Shown: piece after piece, positions 1-5,262 of the stretch | Layout of the letters: the number at the start of each line of letters is the position of its first letter | How positions within the stretch are numbered: position 1 is the first letter of the stretch | From: Thermoflexibacter sp. | GTDB taxonomy: Bacteria > Bacteroidota > Bacteroidia > Cytophagales > Thermoflexibacteraceae | DNA length: 5,262 bases | Reading direction: 5' to 3' | Assembly (NCBI GenBank): GCA_025455345.1 | Contig: JALOMS010000389.1 | Location: 1 to 5,262, forward strand | Position numbers and translations under genes: made by a program | The notes under the pieces: generated by a model | What the model saw: the letters and a program-made list of their open reading frames with translations, nothing else | Told to the model about the DNA's origin: nothing | Databases searched by the model: none

Positions 1-1061
1 CAGGTGAAACCAAAAAAAGTATTTTTAGCATATTAAACTTTTTACTACCTACCGTACACAAAGTTTTCCCTATGCACTGTAGTGCCAACATAGGCGAACA
101 GGGCGATACTGCTATCTTTTTTGGCTTGTCGGGTACTGGCAAAACTACTCTTTCTGCTGACCCTCAACGTTATCTGATTGGAGATGATGAACATGGGTGG
201 ACAGACAAGGGTATTTTCAACTTCGAAGGCGGTTGCTACGCTAAGGCTATCAACCTCAGCAAAGAAAATGAGCCAGATATTTATCAGGCTATCAAATTTG
301 GGGCAATAGTAGAAAATACACGTTATATGACGGACTCCCGCACTATCAACTATGCGGATAATGCCGTTACAGACAATACCAGAGTCTCTTACCCCTTGTA
401 TCATATTAATAAAATAGCTCAACCCTCCGTAGGTGGGATTCCTAAAAATATCTTTTTTCTTACCTGTGATTCTTTTGGAATACTTCCACCTATTTCTAAA
501 CTTACGATTGGGCAGGCTATGTTTCATTTTATTTCTGGTTATACGGCTAAAGTTGCTGGAACAGAAGTCGGTATCAAAGAACCTGTACCTACTTTTTCTG
601 CTTGTTTTGGTGCGCCCTTCATGCCCTTGCACCCTACACAATACGCTGAAATGCTTGGCGAAAGAATGAAAAAATACAAGACCAATGTTTGGCTAATCAA
701 TACGGGCTGGACAGGTGGCAAATACGGAATAGGCAAACGCATGAAACTCCCCTACACCAGAGCAATGATTACAGCCGCCCTATCAGGAGAATTAGCGCGT
801 GTGCAGTTTGAACCACACCTATTTTTTGGAATTCTTATGCCTTTGACTTGTCCCAATGTCCCAAGTGAGATTTTGAATCCAAGAAATACATGGGCAGACA
901 AAGAAGAATACGATGGACAAGCCAATCATCTGGCTTCTTTATTTTTGCACAATTTTGAAGAATTTAAGTCTTTTGCTAATGAAGAGATAATGAGTGGCAC
1001 ACCTCAAATCATAGAGGGGGTAGGTAGAGAAAGAGAAAAGAAACTTAGAATTTATGAATAA
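1..1061 (+). CDS. pckA: ATP-dependent phosphoenolpyruvate carboxykinase, C-terminal part (5' end outside window)
   Basis: This enzyme converts oxaloacetate and ATP to phosphoenolpyruvate, ADP and CO2 in the cytosol, the entry step of gluconeogenesis. The frame is open from the first bases (GGT at 3), so the ATG at 72 is internal. It lies in the conserved MHCSAN segment, and the upstream codons read GETKKSIFSILNFLLP, matching the family. By family knowledge, in-window Lys5 and His25 are metal-site ligands. The P-loop GLSGTGKTTL is at about residues 41-50, the kinase-2 motif LIGDDEHGW at 58-66, and the PEP-binding arginine in NTRVSYP at about 127. FSACFGAPFMPLHPTQYAE and NTGWTGGKYGIGKR are also typical. 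The usual TADAFG reads TCDSFG here. About 200 N-terminal residues are missing, by comparison with the 540-residue E. coli enzyme. After MSGTPQI, where the family normally ends, there is a charged tail of about 16 residues. A hairpin follows 8 bases after the stop. The ATP-type identity is secure. Confidence 0.97.
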   Translation, partial: GETKKSIFSILNFLLPTVHKVFPMHCSANIGEQGDTAIFFGLSGTGKTTLSADPQRYLIGDDEHGWTDKGIFNFEGGCYAKAINLSKENEPDIYQAIKFGAIVENTRYMTDSRTINYADNAVTDNTRVSYPLYHINKIAQPSVGGIPKNIFFLTCDSFGILPPISKLTIGQAMFHFISGYTAKVAGTEVGIKEPVPTFSACFGAPFMPLHPTQYAEMLGERMKKYKTNVWLINTGWTGGKYGIGKRMKLPYTRAMITAALSGELARVQFEPHLFFGILMPLTCPNVPSEILNPRNTWADKEEYDGQANHLASLFLHNFEEFKSFANEEIMSGTPQIIEGVGREREKKLRIYE

Positions 1062-1069
1062 ATAGCAAA

Positions 1070-1106
1070 ATAGCTTTACTAATTCTCAAAGGATTAGTAA
1101 AGCTAT
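1070..1106. terminator. Hairpin between convergent pckA and acyl-CoA dehydrogenase genes, probable terminator
   Basis: Bases 1070-1085 pair with 1091-1106 in a 16-bp stem (one T-G pair, otherwise perfect; core TAGCTTTACTAAT) around the loop TCAAA. It begins 8 bases after the pckA stop, so it most likely ends pckA transcription. On the + strand no T-run follows (ATAAACC). On the - strand the stem is followed by TTTTGC, so it could also stop transcripts from the dehydrogenase gene, whose stop lies about 130 bases upstream on that strand. The pairing is seen directly; terminator activity is inferred. Confidence 0.75.
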
Positions 1107-1143
1107 AAACCATTATGCACTATTTAGAGCTAAGGAGTTATGA

Positions 1144-1195
1144 ATTATTAGTTATGGATTAATACAAAATACTAATAATCAATTACTTAATTGAT
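1144..1195. repeat. AT-rich inverted repeats in the convergent intergenic region
   Basis: ATTATTAGT at 1144-1152 is the exact reverse complement of ACTAATAAT at 1171-1179, with 18 bases between. Next to it, ATCAATT (1178-1184) and AATTGAT (1189-1195) form a 7-bp stem with a 4-base loop. Both are almost pure A/T, so chance is a real possibility. They could contribute to 3' end formation of the dehydrogenase transcript. No gene, RNA or other element is seen in the rest of 1107-1236. Confidence 0.35.
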
Positions 1196-1236
1196 GGCAA
1201 TAATATAAATTAATTTTGCATAGTTACTTATAATTA

Positions 1237-3033
1237 TTAGAAACAATATTTTCCTGTGTCTATAATTACGTCTGCGATTGCTCTACGTGCGTTTTTGGTA
1301 TTAAAAGGGTTTGTTTTTGTATAACGTTTTAAACCCATCAATAATACTTTCATTTTATCTCCCTTAGCATACGAGTTAATCGCCTCTCTACCAGCATTTT
1401 CTAACTTGTTTACTGCTTCTATCAAATATACTTTTGTCATACTGATTTGGGCATCACAGGCATTTTCTCCACGTACACCGATTAGCTTTTCTGTACGCAG
1501 GATAGTGGATTCGGCAACATACGTTTCTATAAGCATATCTGCCAAGTTCATCATTATCTCCTGCTCATTCTCGAATTCCGTTCCTAAAGTTTGTAAGGCA
1601 TCTCCAGCAATCATCAAAATCGCCTTTTTCATGTTTTTCACTACTTCCTTTTCTTCTGCAAAAAGTACGGAGTTATCGATAGGATTCATATTAGGTACAG
1701 AAGTAAGTTCTTTGGCAACAGCCATAGCGGGTTGCATAAGGTCTAACTCTCCTTTCATTGCTCGTTTGACAATCATACCAACCAACAACATTCTGTTGAT
1801 TTCATTTGTGCCTTCATAAATCCTTGATATTCTTGCATCTCTATATGCTCTTGCCATAGGAGCTTCTTCGGAAAAGCCCATACCACCATAGATTTGTACA
1901 CCTTCATCTACGATATAGTCAAGAATCTCAGAACCATGCACTTTCATAATCGCACATTCTATGGCAAACTGTTCTAAGGCTTTGAGCTTTGCTTCTGAGT
2001 CAGGTATTCCTTCTTCTATCAGTGCATTGATTTTGTCTTCAATATTTTGTCCTGCACGATAAGAAGCTGATTCTGTGGAATATACCTTAAGAGACATTTC
2101 AGCCAGTTTGTATTTAATTGCACCAAAAGTGCTGATAGATACTCCGAACTGTTTTCTTTCTTTGGCATAAGTAGCCGCTAAGCCAATAACTTCCTTGCAA
2201 CCACCTATTACGCCTGCTCCTAATTTGATACGACCTATATTAAGGATATTGACAGCGATTTTAAACCCATTCCCACGCGAAGAAAGAAGGTTTGCTACGG
2301 GTACTTTGCAATCATTAAAGAATACTTGGCGCGTAGATGAGCCTTTGATGCCCAATTTTTTCTCCTCGTCCCCAAGTGTAATTCCTCCAAAAGTTTTTTC
2401 TACAATGAAGGCAGAAAGATTTTTATCATCGTCTATTTTAGCAAAAACTATAAACAAATCTGCAAAACCAGCATTAGATATCCACATTTTTTGACCATTA
2501 ATGACGTAATGTGTGCCTTCCGCATTAAGTTTTGCCTTGGTTTTGCCAGAGTTAGCGTCAGAGCCAGAGTCGGGTTCAGTTAAGCAATAACAACCTATCC
2601 ATTCTCCTGTTGCTAATTTTGGGAGGTATTTACTTTTTTGTTCTTCATTACCATAATACAAAATTGGCAAAGTGCCAATGCCTGTATGCGCTCCGTAAGC
2701 AGTTGAAAATGAGCCACCTTCTCCTACAATATCTGCAATAAGCATGGAGGTATTAAAACTCATGCCTAATCCGCCATATTCTTCGGGAATAGAAACCCCC
2801 AAAAGTCCCAATTCGCCCGCTTTCTGCATCACTCCATGCATGAAACCCTCTTCCATAGTGTCCATGCGGTGAACGTTGGGTGTTATTTCCTTGTCAATAA
2901 ACTGTTTACAGGCTTCTGCCATAGCTTTCTGCTCTTCTGTAAACTCCTCTGGAATAAAAATATCTTGTGCTTCTGTTTCTTTGATGAGAAACTCTCCGCC
3001 TTTGAGTGCTTCTCTGATTGCTTCTGCTACCAT
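1237..3033 (-). CDS. Large acyl-CoA dehydrogenase (about 600 residues, VLCAD/ACAD9-like layout)
   Basis: This FAD enzyme introduces the 2,3-trans double bond into acyl-CoA, the first step of beta-oxidation, and would pass electrons to an electron-transfer flavoprotein. The 598 residues contain the N-terminal helical domain (about 30-145), the beta domain with the flavin/substrate signature CYCLTEPDSGSDA (148-160) and MWISNAGF (183-190), then the C-terminal helical domain with YAKERKQFG (289-297) and QIYGGMGF (381-388). The general base is probably Glu407 in RIYEGTNEINR. Residues from about 430 onward are an additional helical domain, present in very-long-chain and ACAD9-type enzymes but absent from ~380-residue short/medium-chain ones. 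Chain-length preference cannot be read reliably. The ATG at 3033 has no Shine-Dalgarno, as is usual in Bacteroidota, and the family alignment begins within the next ~25 residues. The gene has its own promoter region, is separated from gltX by a terminator, and converges on pckA. No frame damage is seen. Confidence 0.95.
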   Translation of the reverse strand: MVAEAIREALKGGEFLIKETEAQDIFIPEEFTEEQKAMAEACKQFIDKEITPNVHRMDTMEEGFMHGVMQKAGELGLLGVSIPEEYGGLGMSFNTSMLIADIVGEGGSFSTAYGAHTGIGTLPILYYGNEEQKSKYLPKLATGEWIGCYCLTEPDSGSDANSGKTKAKLNAEGTHYVINGQKMWISNAGFADLFIVFAKIDDDKNLSAFIVEKTFGGITLGDEEKKLGIKGSSTRQVFFNDCKVPVANLLSSRGNGFKIAVNILNIGRIKLGAGVIGGCKEVIGLAATYAKERKQFGVSISTFGAIKYKLAEMSLKVYSTESASYRAGQNIEDKINALIEEGIPDSEAKLKALEQFAIECAIMKVHGSEILDYIVDEGVQIYGGMGFSEEAPMARAYRDARISRIYEGTNEINRMLLVGMIVKRAMKGELDLMQPAMAVAKELTSVPNMNPIDNSVLFAEEKEVVKNMKKAILMIAGDALQTLGTEFENEQEIMMNLADMLIETYVAESTILRTEKLIGVRGENACDAQISMTKVYLIEAVNKLENAGREAINSYAKGDKMKVLLMGLKRYTKTNPFNTKNARRAIADVIIDTGKYCF

Positions 3034-3065
3034 AAATATTACTGATTAAAGTGATTTGACTGATG

Positions 3066-3091
3066 AAAATGTTATGCGTGCATACTAATTT
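3066..3091. promoter_or_regulatory. Operator-like repeat, downstream copy (A)
   Basis: This is one of two 26-base direct repeats differing at a single position; the other is at 3110-3135. Its core is TATGC-GT-GCATA, an inverted repeat with 5-bp arms. Relative to the candidate -7 box it covers roughly +2 to +27 of the expected acyl-CoA dehydrogenase transcript, a position where a bound repressor would block initiation or clearance. The repeat and palindrome are directly visible; the operator role is inferred and the cognate regulator is not in the window. Confidence 0.6.
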
Positions 3092-3097
3092 ATAATA

Positions 3098-3105
3098 CAA
3101 AGATA
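3098..3105 (-). promoter_or_regulatory. Candidate -7 box of the acyl-CoA dehydrogenase promoter
   Basis: On the - strand the sequence reads TATCTTTG, an exact fit to the Bacteroidota primary sigma-factor consensus TAnnTTTG. Transcription would start near 3092, leaving a leader of about 60 bases before the ATG at 3033. No clear -33 TTG element is seen; that region is occupied by the upstream repeat copy, which may mean the promoter depends on or is controlled by a bound protein. Confidence 0.55.
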
Positions 3106-3109
3106 AGTA

Positions 3110-3135
3110 AAAATGTTATGCGTGCATAATAATTT
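3110..3135. promoter_or_regulatory. Operator-like repeat, upstream copy (B)
   Basis: This is the second copy of the 26-base repeat (25 of 26 identical to 3066-3091), with centres 44 bp apart, close to four helical turns. Here the palindrome is longer: TTATGC-GT-GCATAA, with 6-bp arms. It lies just upstream of the -7 box and covers the expected -33 region. Paired sites straddling a promoter suit a dimeric repressor of the TetR or MarR type, both of which are known to control fatty-acid degradation genes in bacteria; which family acts here cannot be told. Confidence 0.6.
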
Positions 3136-3147
3136 TAGAAAATTATT
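3128..3147. repeat. A/T-only palindrome upstream of the dehydrogenase promoter
   Basis: AATAATTTT (3128-3136) and AAAATTATT (3139-3147) are exact reverse complements separated by two bases. The palindrome overlaps the end of repeat copy B, at roughly -36 to -55 of the predicted start. It may be a curved or UP-element-like segment or a further protein site; low sequence complexity means chance cannot be excluded. Confidence 0.4.
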
Positions 3148-3160
3148 TTCTATTCCTTAC

Positions 3161-3201
3161 AAAAAATAAACCCTATCTATGTTACTAAACAGATAGGGTT
3201 T
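3161..3201 (-). terminator. Rho-independent terminator of gltX
   Basis: Read on the - strand, AAACCCTATCT (3201-3191) pairs perfectly with AGATAGGGTTT (3178-3168) in an 11-bp stem around a 12-base loop, followed directly by ATTTTTT (3167-3161). It begins about 37 bases after the gltX stop codon. The G/C core and T-run make this a classical intrinsic terminator, and it isolates gltX from the downstream acyl-CoA dehydrogenase gene, which therefore needs its own promoter. Confidence 0.88.
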
Positions 3202-3237
3202 TATCAAAGGCTTAAATGATGTATTATCAACGACTAA

Positions 3238-4773
3238 TCATACTACTTTCAAATGAGTGATAGCATAGTCAATGCGTTCTGACACCTCTTTTTCTCCTAA
3301 AAAGGCTATAATTTCCATCAGGTCTGCGCCAGCCCCACCCCCCGTAATTGCTAAGCGAACTCCTTGCATGATACTGCCAAACTTGATGCTGAGCTGGTCT
3401 GTGATTTGGTTTAATAACTCTTTGGCTGTATGAGCGTCTAATTCTTTATCAAGACTTTGTATGATATTTTTGTAAGCAAGAAGCACATCTACTACTTGCT
3501 GATTCCATTTCTTACTGGCTACTTGTTCGTCGAAAATAGTAGGTGCATGGAATAGATAATGCCCTTCTGTCATAAAATCTTTGACAAAAGTTACCCTTTC
3601 TTTGAGGATACTTACTATTTTTTCTGCTTTATCTTGCGAAAGTGCTATGCCCTTTTTGTTCAAGTCTATGATGAAAAGTTGGGTAAGTTCTTCATTAGAT
3701 TTGCCTTTTAGGTATTGTTGATTAAACCATTTAGCCTTATTAATATCGAATTTTGTTCCTGACTTACCTATTCTTTCGATAGAGAATAGATTGGTTAATT
3801 CTTGGATAGAGAATATTTCTTGTTCTGTCCCTGCATTCCAGCCTAACAAGACCAAGAAATTGACCATTGCTTCAGGCAAATAACCTTCTTCTCTATATCC
3901 TGCCATGGTTTCATTTTTTTCTGGATTTTTCCATTGCAAGGGGAACACAGGAAAACCTAATTGGTCTGCATATCTTTTGCTGAGCTTCCCATTTCCATCT
4001 GGATTGAGAATCAAGGGTAAATGAGCAAACTGGGGCATCTCTTGCTCCCAACCAAAATACTTGTACAGTAATATATGAATCGGGGCAGAAGGTAGCCACT
4101 CCTCTCCACGAATGACATGAGAAATTTCCATCAAATAATCATCTACTACATTGGCTAAGTGATAAGTCGGCATACCATCTGATTTGAGTAACACCTTGTC
4201 ATCTAAGAGCGACGAATGAAATACAACCCAGCCGCGAATCATATCTTGTACCCTTATATCTTCTTTGCGGGGAACTTTTAGTCTAACTACGTAAGGTTCT
4301 CCTGATGTCAATTTTGCTTTTACTTCTTCTTCGCTGAGAGTCAGCGAGTTTTTCATTTGCATTCTTGTAATGCTATTGTATTGTGGAGAAACTACACCTG
4401 CGGCTTCTAATTCTTTGCGTTTTTTGTCCCATTCTTCTTCTGTATCAAAGGCATAATAGGCATGCCCCTCTTTGATAAGTTGTTCTACATATTTTTTATA
4501 AATTGCTTTGCGCTCGGATTGGCGATATGGTGCATATTCGCCGCCATGCCAAGGGCTTTCGTCCAAAGTAATTCCTATCCACTCCAAAGCCTCTCTGATG
4601 TATTCTTCTGCGCCTTCGACATAACGAGTTTGGTCTGTATCTTCTATACGCAAAATCATTGTGCCATTATACTTTTTGGCAATCAGGTAGTTATATAAGG
4701 CAGTTCTTACGCCTCCTATATGCAAACCTCCTGTGGGGCTGGGTGCAAAACGCACTCTCACTTTTCTGTCCAT
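3238..4773 (-). CDS. gltX: Glutamate--tRNA ligase (glutamyl-tRNA synthetase)
   Basis: This class I aminoacyl-tRNA synthetase charges tRNA-Glu with glutamate using ATP, in the cytosol. The 511 residues match the family length. The nucleotide-binding HIGH-type signature PSPTGGLHIGG is at 11-21, with RIEDTD at 42-47 and the KMSKS-type loop KLSKR at 263-267. LGWNAGTEQEIFS begins the stem-contact/anticodon-binding half (about 310-511). The insertion that carries a zinc in E. coli GluRS reads AYYAFDTEEEWDKK and has no cysteines, so no zinc is bound there. The residue after KLSKR is Tyr where Asp or His is more usual. The ATG at 4773 places the catalytic motif ten residues from the start, as expected, and no Shine-Dalgarno is present. 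It lies 92 bases downstream of a co-directional SpoU methyltransferase gene and ends in a strong intrinsic terminator. Whether it also mischarges tRNA-Gln cannot be judged from the window. Confidence 0.98.
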   Translation of the reverse strand: MDRKVRVRFAPSPTGGLHIGGVRTALYNYLIAKKYNGTMILRIEDTDQTRYVEGAEEYIREALEWIGITLDESPWHGGEYAPYRQSERKAIYKKYVEQLIKEGHAYYAFDTEEEWDKKRKELEAAGVVSPQYNSITRMQMKNSLTLSEEEVKAKLTSGEPYVVRLKVPRKEDIRVQDMIRGWVVFHSSLLDDKVLLKSDGMPTYHLANVVDDYLMEISHVIRGEEWLPSAPIHILLYKYFGWEQEMPQFAHLPLILNPDGNGKLSKRYADQLGFPVFPLQWKNPEKNETMAGYREEGYLPEAMVNFLVLLGWNAGTEQEIFSIQELTNLFSIERIGKSGTKFDINKAKWFNQQYLKGKSNEELTQLFIIDLNKKGIALSQDKAEKIVSILKERVTFVKDFMTEGHYLFHAPTIFDEQVASKKWNQQVVDVLLAYKNIIQSLDKELDAHTAKELLNQITDQLSIKFGSIMQGVRLAITGGGAGADLMEIIAFLGEKEVSERIDYAITHLKVV

Positions 4774-4819
4774 TATCTGCTAAATAAACTGATTTTGATT
4801 TCTAAAAATTTTTATCTTG

Positions 4820-4836
4820 CAAATTTAGCAAAAGTA
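4820..4836 (-). promoter_or_regulatory. Two candidate -7 boxes upstream of gltX
   Basis: On the - strand TACTTTTG (4836-4829) and TAAATTTG (4827-4820) both satisfy TAnnTTTG and are separated by one base. Starts would fall near 4822 or 4813, giving leaders of about 40-50 bases. No clear -33 element is visible and the region is AT-rich, so one or both matches could be accidental. No terminator is evident after the methyltransferase gene, so gltX may also be read through from upstream. Confidence 0.4.
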
Positions 4837-4865
4837 TAGCACTTAGAATAGTAGAAAGCCTTATT

Positions 4866-5262
4866 TTATCTATGTCCCTCAAAGGCTGTAAAATAAGTAT
4901 AGTGCCAAAGCACAATACCTGCACTTACTACAATATTAAAGGAGTGCTTGGTGCCGAATTGGGGAATTTCCAAGCTCATATCGCACAGTGGCAGGATTTC
5001 GTCATTTATGCCAAAGGCTTCATTGCCAAAGATAAAGGCATATTTACCTCCTTTAGCAGGTCTAAAGTCCTGAAGATAAGTGCTTTGATTGGTTTGTTCT
5101 ACTGCAATAATTTGAAAATCTTGTGTTTTGAGTTGCTCAATAGCTTCTTTAATTTCTTTAAAATATTCCCATTGGACGGAATCAGTTGCGCCCAAAGCTG
5201 TTTTATGAATTTCGCGATGAGGAGGAGTAGCAGTAATTCCACAAAGATATATTTTCCCAACT
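4866..5262 (-). CDS. SpoU/TrmH-family RNA 2'-O-methyltransferase, C-terminal part (5' end outside window)
   Basis: This is an S-adenosylmethionine-dependent enzyme of the SPOUT fold that methylates ribose 2'-OH groups of rRNA or tRNA. The frame runs off the window edge. A TTG at 5195 is not the start, because the preceding codons read IYLCGITATPPHREIHKTA and run straight into LGATDSVQWEYF, a continuous conserved block. The cofactor-binding knot motifs are visible: YAFIFGNEAFG (in-window residues 74-84, SpoU motif 2) and IPQFGTKHSFNIVVSAGIVLW (99-119, motif 3, with the usual Asn). Motif 1, with its Asn and catalytic Arg, lies outside the window. In Bacteroidota these short proteins are about 175-180 residues without the N-terminal RNA-binding domain of RlmB, so roughly 45-50 residues are probably missing. 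The exact RNA target (TrmH-, TrmL- or other type) cannot be decided. It is co-directional with gltX, 92 bases upstream. Confidence 0.92.
   Translation of the reverse strand, partial: VGKIYLCGITATPPHREIHKTALGATDSVQWEYFKEIKEAIEQLKTQDFQIIAVEQTNQSTYLQDFRPAKGGKYAFIFGNEAFGINDEILPLCDMSLEIPQFGTKHSFNIVVSAGIVLWHYTYFTAFEGHR

Noticed and set aside
72..74. ATG at 72 as the start of pckA
   Set aside because: The upstream codons encode conserved family sequence (GETKKS...NFLLP), so the gene begins outside the window.
45..641. 198-codon open frame on the - strand opposite pckA
   Set aside because: It is fully antisense to a strongly conserved coding region, has no recognisable motif, and its composition follows from the pckA codons.
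1406..1819. 137-codon open frame on the + strand opposite the acyl-CoA dehydrogenase
   Set aside because: It is antisense to conserved dehydrogenase sequence including its C-terminal domain; the hydrophobic look is a mirror of the sense codons.
2195..2494. 99-codon open frame on the + strand
   Set aside because: It lies inside the dehydrogenase catalytic domain in antisense, with no independent support.
2906..3100. 64-codon - strand frame overlapping the start of the dehydrogenase gene, a possible leader peptide
   Set aside because: It overlaps the true gene in another frame for most of its length, and its upstream part crosses the operator-like repeat and -7 box, so it would not be fully transcribed.
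3066..3135. The two repeats as the beginning of a CRISPR array
   Set aside because: There are only two copies, the 18-base gap contains a promoter box instead of a spacer-sized insert, and no cas genes are present.
5193..5195. TTG as the start codon of the SpoU-family gene
   Set aside because: The conserved block IYLCGITATPPHREIHKTA lies directly upstream in frame and is open to the window edge, so the codon is an internal Leu.

Overview
The window looks like an ordinary chromosomal housekeeping segment from an AT-rich member of the Bacteroidota, probably a Cytophaga-like lineage. Three things point there. Start codons lack Shine-Dalgarno sequences and are preceded by AT-rich leaders. Candidate -7 boxes fit the Bacteroidota consensus TAnnTTTG. 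The protein types also fit: a ~600-residue acyl-CoA dehydrogenase, a zinc-ligand-free GltX, and a short SpoU methyltransferase with the phrase GITATPPHREI. The assignment is inferred from sequence style, not from a database search.

Layout from left to right. Positions 1-1061 (+) hold the C-terminal two-thirds of ATP-dependent phosphoenolpyruvate carboxykinase (pckA), cut by the left edge. Positions 1062-1236 are a convergent intergenic region with a strong 16-bp hairpin just after pckA and AT-rich inverted repeats beyond it. Positions 1237-3033 (-) encode a complete large acyl-CoA dehydrogenase with an extra C-terminal domain. Positions 3034-3237 hold its control region: a TAnnTTTG box flanked by two near-identical 26-bp direct repeats, each containing a palindrome, plus an A/T-only palindrome and the gltX terminator. 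Positions 3238-4773 (-) encode complete glutamyl-tRNA synthetase (gltX). Positions 4774-4865 carry two overlapping-region candidate -7 boxes for gltX. Positions 4866-5262 (-) hold the C-terminal ~130 residues of a SpoU-family RNA 2'-O-methyltransferase, cut by the right edge.

The genes do not form one pathway. GltX and the SpoU enzyme both serve the translation apparatus and are co-directional. The acyl-CoA dehydrogenase (first step of fatty-acid beta-oxidation) and PckA (first committed step of gluconeogenesis) would both matter during growth on fatty acids, but they are convergent and separately transcribed, so any coupling is speculative. There is no sign of a mobile element, CRISPR array, RNA gene or unknown multi-gene system. 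The most notable signal is the paired operator-like repeat at the acyl-CoA dehydrogenase promoter.
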